Counted from the stretch's first letter, positions 6,744-15,824 are shown. The stretch is 36,881 bases of DNA from Bradyrhizobium altum (GCF_020889705.1 NZ_JACMYP010000055.1:1-36881), one strand, 5' to 3'. A program made the numbers and translations. Notes: generated by a model from the sequence alone, not told the origin.

Positions 6744-8357
6744 ATGGATTTGTCCCGCCTTGAGATCAACCGCCGCACGGCCCTTCTGACCTCGGCCGCG
6801 ATTGCGGCCAACGTCATCAATCCGATGCGGGCATTCGCGCAGGAAACCCCGCGCAAGGGCGGCGTGTTCAACGTCCATTACGGCGCCGAGCAGCGCCAGC
6901 TCAACCCGAGCATCCAGGCCTCGACCGGCGTCTACATCATCGGCGGCAAGATCCAGGAGAATCTGGTCGACCTCGACGCCAACGGCCAGCCCGTCGGCGT
7001 GCTCGCCGAGAGCTGGGAGGCGACGCCGGACGGCAAGACCGTCACCTTCAAGCTGCGCAAGGGCGTCACCTGGCACGACGGCAAGCCGTTCACGTCGGAT
7101 GACGTCGCCTTCACCGCGATGAACATGTGGAAGAAGATCCTCAATTACGGATCGACGCTGCAGCTGTTCCTCACATCGGTCGATACGCCCGATCCGCAGA
7201 CCGCGATCTTCCGCTACGAGCGGCCGATGCCGCTGAACCTCTTGCTCCGGGCCCTGCCCGACCTCGGCTACATCTCCGCCAAGCATCTCTATGAGAGCGG
7301 CGACATCAGGCAGAACCCGACCAATCTGGCGCCGGTCGGCACCGGCCCGTTCAAATTCGTCAAATACGAGCGCGGGCAATACATCATCGCCGACCGCAAT
7401 CCGGATTACTGGCGGCCGAACGCGCCCTATCTCGACCGCATCGTCTGGAAGGTGATCACCGACCGCGCCGCCGCGGCGGCCCAGATGGAGGCCGGCGAGC
7501 TGCACTACAGCCCGTTCTCGGGGCTGACGATCTCGGACATGGCGCGGCTCGGCAAGGACAAGCGCTTCATCGTCCAGACCAAGGGCAATGAAGGCAACGC
7601 CCGCACCAACACCATCGAGTTCAACTTCCGCCGCAAGGAATTGTCCGACATCCGCGTCCGCCGCGCCATTGCGCATGCGATCAACGTGCCGTTCTTCATC
7701 GAGAATTTTTTGGGCGACTTCGCCAAGCTCGGCACCGGCCCGATCCCCTCGACCTCGACCGACTTCTATCCCGGGCCGAACACGCCGCAATATCCCTACG
7801 ACAAGGCCAAGGCGATCGCGCTGCTCGACGAGGCCGGCTTCAAGGCCTCCGGCGGCAACCGCTTCTCGCTCAAGCTGCTGCCGGCCCCGTGGGGCGAGGA
7901 CATCTCGCTGTGGTCGACCTTCATCCAGCAGTCGCTGGGAGAAGTCGGCATCCAGGTCGACATCGTGCGCAACGACGGCGGCGGCTTCCTCAAGCAGGTC
8001 TATGACGACCACGCCTTCGATCTCGCGACCGGCTGGCATCAGTACCGCAACGACCCTGCGGTCTCGACCACGGTGTGGTACCGCTCCGGCCAGCCCAAGG
8101 GCGCGCCGTGGACCAACCAATGGGGCTGGGAGGACAAGACCGTCGACAAGACCATCGACGATGCCGCGACCGAAGTCGATCCGGTCAAGCGCAAGGCGCT
8201 CTATGCCGACTTCGTCAAGGAGGTGAACACCGAGCTGCCGGTCTGGATGCCGATCGAGCAGATCTTCGTCACCGTGATCACGGCAAAGGCGCGCAACCAC
8301 TCCAACACCCCGCGCTGGGGCTCGGCGAGCTGGCACGATCTGTGGCTTAGTGCATGA
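6744..8357 (+). CDS. Tat-exported peptide/opine-type ABC substrate-binding protein (SBP_bac_5)
   Basis: 537 residues from the ATG at 6744, preferred over 6708 because CCGGAG lies about 10 bases upstream and the signal peptide then begins properly. The twin-arginine motif NRRTALL (9-15) is followed by an Ala-rich core and cleavage near RAFA-Q. The mature protein has family-5 features: 'ESWEATPDGKTVTFKLRKGVTWHDGKPFTSDDVAFT', 'PVGTGPFKFVKYERGQYIIADRNPDYW', and 'IRVRRAIAHAINVPFFIENFLG'. It should bind a peptide or similar ligand in the periplasm for the DppBC-like permeases downstream. The stop codon lies inside a dispersed palindromic repeat, so the last residues come from that element. The ligand is unknown. 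Confidence 0.9.
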   Translation: MDLSRLEINRRTALLTSAAIAANVINPMRAFAQETPRKGGVFNVHYGAEQRQLNPSIQASTGVYIIGGKIQENLVDLDANGQPVGVLAESWEATPDGKTVTFKLRKGVTWHDGKPFTSDDVAFTAMNMWKKILNYGSTLQLFLTSVDTPDPQTAIFRYERPMPLNLLLRALPDLGYISAKHLYESGDIRQNPTNLAPVGTGPFKFVKYERGQYIIADRNPDYWRPNAPYLDRIVWKVITDRAAAAAQMEAGELHYSPFSGLTISDMARLGKDKRFIVQTKGNEGNARTNTIEFNFRRKELSDIRVRRAIAHAINVPFFIENFLGDFAKLGTGPIPSTSTDFYPGPNTPQYPYDKAKAIALLDEAGFKASGGNRFSLKLLPAPWGEDISLWSTFIQQSLGEVGIQVDIVRNDGGGFLKQVYDDHAFDLATGWHQYRNDPAVSTTVWYRSGQPKGAPWTNQWGWEDKTVDKTIDDAATEVDPVKRKALYADFVKEVNTELPVWMPIEQIFVTVITAKARNHSNTPRWGSASWHDLWLSA

Positions 8358-8398
8358 TCCGGAAAAGTGGGGACCGGTTTTCCGACTGAATCATGCAC
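8350..8398. repeat. Dispersed palindromic repeat, family A copy 1
   Basis: Perfect outer arms GTGCATGAT/ATCATGCAC enclose ccggaaaa...cggttttcc arms. The TGA stop of the binding protein gene (8355-8357) lies within the left arm. Related copies are at 13351, 14417 and 24257. Confidence 0.8.
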
Positions 8399-8403
8399 AA
8401 AAA

Positions 8404-8439
8404 GAGCGAGAAAGCACGACGACGAAAGTCGTCGCGCTC
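8404..8439 (+). other. Hairpin with GAAA tetraloop between binding protein and permease genes
   Basis: CGACGAC/GTCGTCG (8417-8434) closes a GAAA tetraloop, and outer arms GAGCG/CGCTC extend it with an internal bulge. Lying between the binding protein and permease genes, it could stabilise the upstream mRNA or partly end transcription, giving more binding protein than permease. No T-run follows, so a full terminator is unlikely. Confidence 0.5.
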
Positions 8440-8466
8440 TAGCCCTGGATCAGTCAAGATAGCGGC

Positions 8467-9444
8467 ATGCGTATTCTGAGCCTTGCGGGGCGGCGGCTGG
8501 CCGCCTCGATCCCGACCCTGTTCCTGATCCTGATCGGCGTGTTCCTGCTGCTGCAGCTCGCGCCGGGCGACACCGTCGATGCGCTGATGGCGCAGATGGG
8601 CGGCGGCGATGCTGCGACCGCGCAACAGCTGCGCAAGTTCTACGGGCTCGACCTCTCGGTTCCGGCGCAGCTCGGCAGCTATCTGTGGCACCTGGTGCGG
8701 CTCGATCTCGGCTTCTCCTCGATCTACGGCAAGCCGGTGGCGACCGTGATCCTGGAACGGCTGCCGCCGACCATCCTGCTGATGACCGCGTCACTGTCGT
8801 TCGCGTTCTTCTTCGGCCTGGTGTTCGGCGTGATCGCCGCGCGCGGCGTCAACCGCTGGCCGGACACGTTGATCTCGACGCTTGGCCTGGTCTTCTACGC
8901 CACGCCGTCTTTCTGGTTCGGGCTGATGGCGATCGTGGTGTTCTCGGTCTACCTGCAATGGCTGCCGCCGGGCGGCTTCGAGGACATCGGCACGGTGCAG
9001 AGGGGGATCTGGCATGTGCTCGATATCGCCGCGCACCTGGTGCTGCCGACGCTGACGCTCGGGCTGATCTTCCTTGCGATCTACCTGCGCATCATGCGCG
9101 CCTCGATGCTCGAGGTCTTGAACCTCGATTTCGTCCGCACCGCCCGCGCCAAGGGGCTGGACGAGACCCATGTCATCACCCGCCACGTGCTGCGCAACGC
9201 GCTGCTGCCGATGGTGACGCTGATCGGCTTGCAGGCCGGCACCATGCTCGGCGGCTCGGTCGTGGTCGAGAGCGTGTTCTCGCTGCCCGGCCTCGGCCGC
9301 CTCGCCTATGAATCGGTGGTGCAGCGCGACCTCAACACCCTGCTCGGCATCGTCTTCGTGTCCGCGCTCCTTGTGATTGTCGTGAACTTCGTGGTCGATC
9401 TGCTCTACGCGCGGCTCGATCCGCGCATCGCGGCGGAGGGCTGA
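8467..9444 (+). CDS. ABC transporter permease, DppB type
   Basis: 325 residues. First inner-membrane subunit of the peptide-type importer. The N-terminal membrane segment (RRLAASIPTLFLILIGVFLLLQLAPGD) is the DppB/GsiC signature, followed by the large periplasmic segment and five more membrane helices. The EAA loop 'LDFVRTARAKGLDETHVITRHVLRNALLPM' contacts the ATPase. The start follows the hairpin/repeat spacer after the binding protein gene. It is followed after 2 bp by the DppC-type gene. Confidence 0.92.
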   Translation: MRILSLAGRRLAASIPTLFLILIGVFLLLQLAPGDTVDALMAQMGGGDAATAQQLRKFYGLDLSVPAQLGSYLWHLVRLDLGFSSIYGKPVATVILERLPPTILLMTASLSFAFFFGLVFGVIAARGVNRWPDTLISTLGLVFYATPSFWFGLMAIVVFSVYLQWLPPGGFEDIGTVQRGIWHVLDIAAHLVLPTLTLGLIFLAIYLRIMRASMLEVLNLDFVRTARAKGLDETHVITRHVLRNALLPMVTLIGLQAGTMLGGSVVVESVFSLPGLGRLAYESVVQRDLNTLLGIVFVSALLVIVVNFVVDLLYARLDPRIAAEG

Positions 9445-9446
9445 CG

Positions 9447-10277
9447 ATGGACACCGTGAAACGTTACTTCCGCAGTCCGGCCGCAGTGATCGGCCTGATC
9501 CTGCTGCTGCTCGTGATCGCGATGGCTGTTAGCGCCGGCTTCCTCTATCCGCGCGATCCGCTTGCGCTGGCGGGCCGGCCGCTGGTCTGGCCGTTCTCCA
9601 ACCCGCGCTTCCTGCTCGGCACCGACAATTCCGGCCGCGACATCGCCGCCCAGATCTTCTACGGCGCGCGGATCTCGCTCCTGATCGGCGGCGTCGCCAC
9701 CGTGATCGCGATCCTGATCGGCATCCTGGTCGGCGCCTTCGCCGGCTATTACGGCGGCTGGGTCGACAATGTCCTGATGCGGATCACCGAGGCATTCCAG
9801 ACCCTGCCGAACTTCGTGCTGCTGCTGGTGCTGGTCGCGGTGTTCGGCTCGACCTTGACCACGGTGACGATTGCGGTCGGCGTGGTGTCGTGGCCCGCGC
9901 CGGCGCGGCTGACCCGCGCCGAGTTCCTGTCGCTGCGCAACCGCGAATTCGTGCAGGCCGGCAAGACGCTCGGCATGAAGGACGTCCAGCTCATCCTCGG
10001 CGAGATCCTGCCCAACGCGCTGCCGCCCGTGATCGTCTATGCCAGCGTGGTGATGGCAGTCGCGATCCTCTTGGAAAGCGCGCTGGCGTTCCTGAGGCTA
10101 TCCGACCCCAACGTCGCCTCCTGGGGCAATCTGATCGGGCTCGGCCGCGACGTGCTCCGGGTGCAATGGTACGTCTCGGCGATCCCCGGCATCGCGATCC
10201 TCGTCACCGTGCTCGCGGTGTCGCTGGTCGGCCAGGGCCTCAACGATGCGCTCAATCCGAGGCTGAAGAGCCAATGA
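9447..10277 (+). CDS. ABC transporter permease, DppC type
   Basis: 276 residues. Second permease of the importer. It shows the DppC pattern: an N-terminal helix (AAVIGLILLLLVIAMAVSAGFLYP), the 'FLLGTDNSGRDIAAQIFYGARISLLIGG' motif, and the EAA loop 'EFVQAGKTLGMKDVQLILGEILPNALPP'. The C-terminal 'LNDALNPRLKS' is also characteristic. Its stop overlaps the ATPase start by 4 bp (ATGA), indicating coupled translation. Confidence 0.92.
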   Translation: MDTVKRYFRSPAAVIGLILLLLVIAMAVSAGFLYPRDPLALAGRPLVWPFSNPRFLLGTDNSGRDIAAQIFYGARISLLIGGVATVIAILIGILVGAFAGYYGGWVDNVLMRITEAFQTLPNFVLLLVLVAVFGSTLTTVTIAVGVVSWPAPARLTRAEFLSLRNREFVQAGKTLGMKDVQLILGEILPNALPPVIVYASVVMAVAILLESALAFLRLSDPNVASWGNLIGLGRDVLRVQWYVSAIPGIAILVTVLAVSLVGQGLNDALNPRLKSQ

Positions 10278-11899
10278 GCGACACCGTCCTTTCGCTTGAC
10301 GGCCTGACCGTGCGCCTGCCCAAAGGCGCCGACCGGCCGCATGCGCTGTCCGACGTCTCATTGTCGATTGCTTCCAACGAAATCCTCTGCGTGGTGGGCG
10401 AATCCGGCTCCGGCAAGTCGATGATGGCGAACGCCATCATGCGGCTGCTGCCGAACGAGGTGACCATCGAACGGGGCCGGATGATGTTCGACGGCCGCGA
10501 CCTCTGTGCCGCAGATAGCGCCGAAATGCGCGAGGTGCGCGGCGCCGGCATCGCGATGATCTTCCAGGAGCCGATGACAGCGCTCAATCCGCTGCGCACC
10601 ATCGGGGACCAGATTGGCGAGATGTTTGCAATCCACACCGGCCTGTCGAAAGCCGAGATCAATGCGCGGGTCGAGGCACTGCTCGAGGACGTCCGCATCC
10701 CCGACCCCAAGGCCGCCGCAAAGGCCTATCCGCACGAGCTGTCCGGCGGCCAGCGCCAGCGCGCCATGATCGCGATGGCGCTGGCGCTGGACCCGAAGCT
10801 ATTGATCGCCGACGAGCCGACCACCGCGCTCGACGTCACGACGCAGGCGCAGATCCTGAAGCTGATCCGCGATCTGCAGCAGCGCAAGAAGACGGCGGTG
10901 CTGTTCATCACCCATGATTTCGGCGTGGTCGCGGAGATCGCCGACCGCGTCGTGGTGATGCAGCACGGCGCGATCGTCGAGCAAGGCACGGCCGACAAGG
11001 TGCTGAACGATCCGCAGCATGCCTACACCAAGCAGCTGATCGCAGCGGTCCCGCCGCTGAAGGCGCCGCCGCCGCGCATCCTCTCCGGCAAGGACATCCT
11101 GACCATCGAGGGCGTCTCGAAAACCTACCGCACCGGCGGCTTTCTCGGCCGCGGCGCGCGGATCACCGAGGCGGTCAAGAACGTCTCGCTTCGCCTGCCG
11201 CGCGGCGCGACGCTTGGCATCGTCGGCGAGTCCGGTTCGGGCAAATCGACGCTCGCGCGCTGCATCGTGCGGTTGATCGACCCCGACAGCGGTTCGATCG
11301 TGCTCAACGGCAAGGACTGGGCAAAACTCGGCCGCGACGAGATCAGGCGCGAGACCCGCCATATCCAGATGGTGTTCCAGGATCCCTTCGCCTCGCTCAA
11401 CCCGCGCCGCAAGGCGGCTGAGCTGGTGGCGCAGGGACCGATCGTGCACGGCACCGATCGGGCGACTGCGATCGCCGAAGCGCGAAAACTGTTCGAGCTG
11501 GTCGGGCTCGATCCGTCAGCCGGCGATCGCTACCCGCACGAATTCTCCGGCGGCCAGCGCCAGCGCATCGGGCTCGCGCGGGCATTGGCGCTGAAGCCGG
11601 ACGTGCTGGTGGCGGACGAACCGGTCTCGGCGCTCGACGTCTCGGTACAGGCGCAAGTCCTGAAGCTGCTCGCTGGGCTGCGCCAGCAGCTCGGGCTCTC
11701 CATCATCTTCATCACCCACGATCTGCGCGTCGCCGCCCAGATTTGCGATCTCGTCGCCGTGATGAAGGATGGTGCCGTGGTCGAGCAAGGCCTGACCGCC
11801 GAGGTGTTCGGCAGGCCGCAGCATCCCTATACACAGGCGCTGCTGTCAGCGATCCCCGGCGGTGACTTTACGCGAAAACGCGATGCTTTGATCGCCTGA
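10274..11899 (+). CDS. Fused double ATPase of a peptide-type ABC importer (DppD-DppF fusion)
   Basis: 541 residues, about twice a single OppD/OppF, so both nucleotide-binding subunits are fused as in GsiA or YejF. Domain 1 has Walker A GESGSGKS (42-49), signature LSGGQRQR and Walker B LLIADEP. Domain 2 has a second GESGSGKS near 317-324, Q-loop VFQDPFASLNPR, signature FSGGQRQR and VLVADEP, then ITHDLRVAAQICD. Each half ends in the OppD/F-type extension (HAYTKQLIAAVPPL and HPYTQALLSAIPGG). Both ATP sites look complete. The ATG at 10274 overlaps the permease stop; the longer open frame upstream is a shadow of that permease. Confidence 0.93.
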   Translation: MSDTVLSLDGLTVRLPKGADRPHALSDVSLSIASNEILCVVGESGSGKSMMANAIMRLLPNEVTIERGRMMFDGRDLCAADSAEMREVRGAGIAMIFQEPMTALNPLRTIGDQIGEMFAIHTGLSKAEINARVEALLEDVRIPDPKAAAKAYPHELSGGQRQRAMIAMALALDPKLLIADEPTTALDVTTQAQILKLIRDLQQRKKTAVLFITHDFGVVAEIADRVVVMQHGAIVEQGTADKVLNDPQHAYTKQLIAAVPPLKAPPPRILSGKDILTIEGVSKTYRTGGFLGRGARITEAVKNVSLRLPRGATLGIVGESGSGKSTLARCIVRLIDPDSGSIVLNGKDWAKLGRDEIRRETRHIQMVFQDPFASLNPRRKAAELVAQGPIVHGTDRATAIAEARKLFELVGLDPSAGDRYPHEFSGGQRQRIGLARALALKPDVLVADEPVSALDVSVQAQVLKLLAGLRQQLGLSIIFITHDLRVAAQICDLVAVMKDGAVVEQGLTAEVFGRPQHPYTQALLSAIPGGDFTRKRDALIA

Positions 11900-11937
11900 T
11901 CGAGCCATCGCGCGCGTAGAGCAACGTCGGTCCACGT

Positions 11938-13230
11938 TCACCGTGAACGGCGCGAGGCGAGGAAGTACTCCGCCCAGCGCAGCAGCTCGAAGCGATCGCC
12001 CTTGACCAGCTCCTGCGCGTCGCGGCGGCGGTAGAGCACCAGCATCCAGGGCGCGAGCTTGCGCAGCAATCCGTGCGCCATGTACTGCACCGGCTCGGTG
12101 AACGGCAGCGCCAGTTCGTTCTCCGGCACGCCCTGGACGGCGCGCGCCAATTCGCGGCCGAGCGGGATCGTCAGCGCGACGGCGCGGCCGTTGCAGCCGG
12201 TCCAGCCGTATGCGTTCGGTCCGAGGCGATGCATGCGCGGCAGGAAATCCGCGGTCATCCCGACATAGCCGTTCCAGACATAGTCGAAGGAGACGTCGCC
12301 GATCTGCGGCCATATCAGCTGCAATCGCTCGGTCACCCGCGCCTTCAGCCGCCCGGTCTTGTCGCCCGGGCCGAGCACGGCTCCGCCGGTGACGAGGCGA
12401 TTGCGGGCGTCGTAGCGCGCGAAATACAGCTCGCCATGGGTGTCCGACATCGCCTGCCGGCCGGGGATGATGGTCTTGCGGACATTGTCCGACAGCGGCT
12501 GCGTCGCCATCTGCCACGACAGCACCGGCATCACCTCGGTCGCGATCTCTGGCACCAGCGATTTCGCGAACTCGCCGCTATAGGCATTGGTCGCGACGAC
12601 CAGCGCACGGCCGGAGATTTCGCCCCGCTCGGTCTTCACCACCCAGCGGTCGCCGCGGCGCTCGAAGCTCAGCGCGGGCGAACGGGCGTAGATCCGGGCG
12701 CCGAGGCCGAGCACGGTCCGCGCAAGACCGCGCGCCAGCGCCAGCGGATTGACATGGCCGCCGGTCCTGTTCCAGAAGCCGCCATACCACGCATCCGAGC
12801 CGAGCATGTCCCTGGTTTGATCGCGCGACAGCAATTCGACCGGCGCGCCTAATTTCGACCATTGCTGCACCCGCCGCTCCGCGATCCTGATCCGGCCCGG
12901 CGAATGCACCGGCTGCACCCAGCCGGCCTGCTCCTGCTCGGCCTCGATATTGTAGCGCTTGACGACGTCGAACAGCATAGCCGCGCTGTCGCGCAGCATC
13001 GCAACGAAGCGCTCGCCGGCCGCGCCGTGCCTTGCGATGATGTCCTCGGGATCGGGGCGCGACAGCGTCGGGATCACCTGGCCGTTGTTGCGGCCCGAGG
13101 CGCCCCAGCCCGGCTCGGCGGCCTCGACGATCGCGACGTCGACATTGGCCTCGCGCAGATGCAGCGCAGTCGACAGGCCGGTGAAGCCGCCGCCGATGAT
13201 GACGACGTCGGCCTGTTGCGCGCCCGTCAA
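11938..13230 (-). CDS. DAO-family FAD-dependent oxidoreductase, N-terminus frameshifted
   Basis: The uninterrupted frame gives 430 residues from a TTG at 13230, beginning just before the FAD-binding beta-alpha-beta (DVVIIGGGFTGLSTALHLREANVDVAIVEA). Other marks are 'GASGRNNGQVIPTLSRPD', 'GGHVNPLALARGLA' and the C-terminal 'NAYGWTGCNGRAVALTIPLGRELA'. This is the PuuB/OrdL-like group that oxidises amines or amino acids with FAD. Homologues normally carry about 25 residues ahead of the Rossmann motif; here those are found one frame over, starting at 13304 behind a good ribosome site. So the true gene probably starts there and carries a 1-bp deletion near 13242, or there is a sequence error. The gene is convergent with the peptide importer, 38 bp away. 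Substrate unknown. Confidence 0.85.
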   Translation of the reverse strand: MTGAQQADVVIIGGGFTGLSTALHLREANVDVAIVEAAEPGWGASGRNNGQVIPTLSRPDPEDIIARHGAAGERFVAMLRDSAAMLFDVVKRYNIEAEQEQAGWVQPVHSPGRIRIAERRVQQWSKLGAPVELLSRDQTRDMLGSDAWYGGFWNRTGGHVNPLALARGLARTVLGLGARIYARSPALSFERRGDRWVVKTERGEISGRALVVATNAYSGEFAKSLVPEIATEVMPVLSWQMATQPLSDNVRKTIIPGRQAMSDTHGELYFARYDARNRLVTGGAVLGPGDKTGRLKARVTERLQLIWPQIGDVSFDYVWNGYVGMTADFLPRMHRLGPNAYGWTGCNGRAVALTIPLGRELARAVQGVPENELALPFTEPVQYMAHGLLRKLAPWMLVLYRRRDAQELVKGDRFELLRWAEYFLASRRSR

Positions 13231-13304
13231 TTCGGGGCAATCGGGCCGGGTGGCGTCACTGCTGCCCAGAGCGAATTGGGCCAGCGCACGGCATTGCTGC
13301 TCAT
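13231..13304 (-). pseudogene. Out-of-frame N-terminal segment of the DAO-family oxidoreductase
   Basis: An ATG at 13304 (with another at 13307) is preceded by AAAGGATC and opens MSSNAVRWPNSLWAAVTPPGP before reaching a stop just past the junction. This resembles the 'W-P-x-S-L-W-A-A' lead-in usual in this oxidoreductase group. One added base near 13242 (GGCCCGATT to GGCCCGGATT) would join it as ...PPGPDCPELTGAQQ to the main frame. Confidence 0.75.
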
Positions 13305-13350
13305 CATGATCCTTTCTTGCGGGCGTCCGGTCATTCTGGTTAGCTTTAAA

Positions 13351-13395
13351 GCATGATCCGGGAAAGTGCGTAGCGGTTTTCCGAAAAGATCATGC
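13351..13395. repeat. Dispersed palindromic repeat, family A copy 2
   Basis: Outer arms GCATGATC/GATCATGC enclose gggaaag...ggttttccgaa. It lies between the divergent oxidoreductase and VOC genes, so it must sit within or beside both promoters. Confidence 0.75.
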
Positions 13396-13432
13396 TCAAG
13401 CAAAGTCCCTATTCCAGCCGGGAAGACAACAA

Positions 13433-14287
13433 GTGACACTCAAGAACGTCATCGGAATCGATCACGCCGTGGTCATGGTGAAAGACCTCGACAAGGCCGC
13501 CGAGAATTACAGGCGGCTCGGCTTCACCGTGTCGCCGCGCGGCACCCATAGCGCGCACATGGGATCGGGCAATTACACCATCATGTTCGACCCTGACTAC
13601 ATGGAATTGCTCGGCGTGCTGACGCCGACGGAACACAATGCTCCGGCGCGCGCTTTCCTCGAGAAGCGCGGCGAAGGCATCGAACGGATCGCGTTCACCG
13701 CGGTGGATTCGACCGCCGGTGCCGAGGAGATCCGCGCGCGCGGCTATACGCCGATCGGGCCGACTGATTTCGAACGCCCGGTGACGCTGCCTGATGGCAC
13801 AGTCTCGGCCGCGAAATTCCGCACCTTCCAGTGGCCGACCACTGAGGCGCCCGGCGGCGTCCGGATCTTCGCCTGCCAGCACAAGACCCGCGAGACGGTG
13901 TGGATCCCCGAACTGATGACGCACGCCAATGGGGCAAAACGTCTCAAACAGGCGCTGATCGTCTCGCCCGAACCAGCGACCGATGCCGCGCATCTCTCCC
14001 GGATGATCGATATCGCCGCGAGGCACGATCCTGACGGTGCGGTTGCGGTGCCCTCCGGCGGGGATCGTGCCGACTTCGTGTTCCTGACCAGGGATCAGCT
14101 CGGCAAGCGTTATCCCGGCGTATCGCTGGATGGCCTGTCCGATCGCGGCGGCGCCGGCCTCGTGATCGCGGCCGACCTCGCCGCAACCGAGAAGGCGCTC
14201 GGCACAACCGGCGTGAAGAGCGGCAGCGGCATCACCGTGCCGCCGGCCGCTGCGAACGGCACCCTGCTTGCATTCGTCAAGGCATAA
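13433..14287 (+). CDS. VOC/glyoxalase-like fold protein
   Basis: 284 residues from a GTG at 13433, with GGGAAG about ten bases upstream. The N-terminal half is a glyoxalase-like domain (Glyoxalase_3 type): 'IGIDHAVVMVKDLDKAAENYRRLGFTVSPRG', then 'NYTIMFDPDYMELLGVL', giving His11 and the Glu of MELLG as likely metal or shape-defining residues. The second half is weaker VOC-like sequence. VOC proteins include lyases, dioxygenases and isomerases, and the reaction cannot be told. It is divergent from the DAO oxidoreductase and precedes the sugar-type binding protein gene by about 210 bp. Confidence 0.85.
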   Translation: MTLKNVIGIDHAVVMVKDLDKAAENYRRLGFTVSPRGTHSAHMGSGNYTIMFDPDYMELLGVLTPTEHNAPARAFLEKRGEGIERIAFTAVDSTAGAEEIRARGYTPIGPTDFERPVTLPDGTVSAAKFRTFQWPTTEAPGGVRIFACQHKTRETVWIPELMTHANGAKRLKQALIVSPEPATDAAHLSRMIDIAARHDPDGAVAVPSGGDRADFVFLTRDQLGKRYPGVSLDGLSDRGGAGLVIAADLAATEKALGTTGVKSGSGITVPPAAANGTLLAFVKA

Positions 14288-14416
14288 CTGCCATACCATG
14301 CGCGGCGCAACGTTATGCAGCGGCGCCGCGCATTTGGGGCTAGGCACGGAAGGTTGAGACGCTCAAACATTGATGCGATTGCAAATCGCATCAACGTTCT
14401 CGCTCAATTTCTTGAG

Positions 14417-14460
14417 ATGATCTGTTCGGAAAACCGGTTTCCACTTTTCCGGATCATGCT
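14417..14460. repeat. Dispersed palindromic repeat, family A copy 3
   Basis: atgatctgttcggaaaac...acttttccggatcat is the inverse-orientation version of family A. It lies 40 bp upstream of the sugar-type binding protein gene, so it is part of that gene's leader or promoter region. Confidence 0.75.
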
Positions 14461-14501
14461 CTACTATCTCTCCCAAACAAGAACCGTCCAGGGAGAGAAA
14501 C

Positions 14502-15824
14502 ATGTCGCATCACCTGATCTCGCGCCGGCAGATGCTGGCCGGCACCGCTGCCGCCGGCGCGGTTGGATTGACCGGATTTCCGGCCCGCGCCGAGCTCAAC
14601 TGGAAGAAATATTCCGGGACCACGCTGGAGGTGATCCTCGCCAAGGGGCCGCGCGGCGACAATCTGCAAAAATACATCAAGGAATTCACCGAGCTCACCG
14701 GCATCAAGGTCGAATCGGAACAGATTCCCGAGCAGCAGCAGCGCCAGAAATGCGTGATCGAGCTGTCGTCGGGCAAGCCGAGCTTCGACGTCGTGCACCT
14801 CTCCTATCACGTCCAGAAGCGGCAATTCGAGAAGGCCGGCTGGCTCGCCGACATGTCGGGCTATCTCAAGGATCCCAGCCTGACGCCGCCGGACCTCGTC
14901 GAGAGCGATTTCTCGGCCGCCGGCCTGCAATATGCGCGCAACGACAAGGGCCAGATGCTGTCGCTGCCGTGGTCGGTCGACTATTTCATCCTCTACTACA
15001 ACAAGGAGCTGTTCCAGAAGAAGGGTGTCGAGGTCCCGAAGACGCTGGAGGAGATGGCGGTCGCCGCCGAGAAGCTGACCGATCCGAAGGAAGGCATCTA
15101 CGGCTTTGTCGGCCGCGGCCTGCGCAACGCCAACATGGCGATGTGGACCAACTTCTATCTGAACTATGGCGGCGAATTCCTCGATGCCAAGGGCAACATC
15201 CTGACCGACGGTCCCGAGGCGATCGAGGCCACCAAGCTCTATCAGCGGCTGCTGACGAAATGCGCGCCTCCCGGCGTCGCCGGCTTCAACTGGATGGAAT
15301 CGATGGCTTCCTTCACGCAAGGCCGCGCGGCGATGTGGATCGACGCCGACGGCTGGGCGCCGCCGCTGGAGGACCCCGCCGCCTCGCGCGTCGTCGGCAA
15401 GGTCGGCTACACGCTGGTGCCCGCCGGACCCAAGGGCAAATTCTCCTCGACCTATGGCGACGGCATCGGCATTCCCGCGGCGAGCAAGAACAAGGAAGCC
15501 GCCTACCTGCTCTGCCAATGGGTGGTCTCGCGCGGACAGGGCGCCCGCCTGCTGCAGGCCGGCGGCGGCGTGCCGTTCCGCAATTCCATCGTCGACGATG
15601 CCGAGGTCGCCAAGGGCGTGAAGACCAAGGAGTGGCTGCAATCGGTGGTCGATTCCGCCAAGATCTCCAAGCTCGGCCTGCCGGTCATCATCCCGGTCGC
15701 CGAATTCCGCGACATCGTCGGTGCGGCGCTGACTGCGACGCTGTCGGGCGCTGATCCCGCCACCGAGCTGAAGAAGGCGCATGAGCAATTCCGCCCCATC
15801 CTGGAGCGTAGTGAAAAAGCGTGA
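14502..15824 (+). CDS. Tat-exported sugar-type ABC substrate-binding protein (family 1)
   Basis: 440 residues with a twin-arginine signal (SRRQMLAG, residues 7-14) and cleavage near PARA-E. The mature protein has the family-1 pattern: 'TTLEVILAKGPRGDNLQKYIKEFTELTGIKVESEQIP', 'LSLPWSVDYFILYYNKELFQKKGVEVPKTLEEM' and 'FTQGRAAMWIDADGW'. It should bind a sugar, sugar alcohol or related polyol. The start has AGGGAGAGAAAC upstream. Its stop overlaps the GTG of the first permease by 4 bp. No ATPase is encoded nearby. Confidence 0.9.
   Translation: MSHHLISRRQMLAGTAAAGAVGLTGFPARAELNWKKYSGTTLEVILAKGPRGDNLQKYIKEFTELTGIKVESEQIPEQQQRQKCVIELSSGKPSFDVVHLSYHVQKRQFEKAGWLADMSGYLKDPSLTPPDLVESDFSAAGLQYARNDKGQMLSLPWSVDYFILYYNKELFQKKGVEVPKTLEEMAVAAEKLTDPKEGIYGFVGRGLRNANMAMWTNFYLNYGGEFLDAKGNILTDGPEAIEATKLYQRLLTKCAPPGVAGFNWMESMASFTQGRAAMWIDADGWAPPLEDPAASRVVGKVGYTLVPAGPKGKFSSTYGDGIGIPAASKNKEAAYLLCQWVVSRGQGARLLQAGGGVPFRNSIVDDAEVAKGVKTKEWLQSVVDSAKISKLGLPVIIPVAEFRDIVGAALTATLSGADPATELKKAHEQFRPILERSEKA

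Noticed and set aside
6597..8336. Long open frame of 579 codons on the minus strand
   Set aside because: It lies fully opposite the peptide-binding protein gene. Its product is Arg/Asp/Gly-rich with no domain, a common artefact in high-GC DNA.
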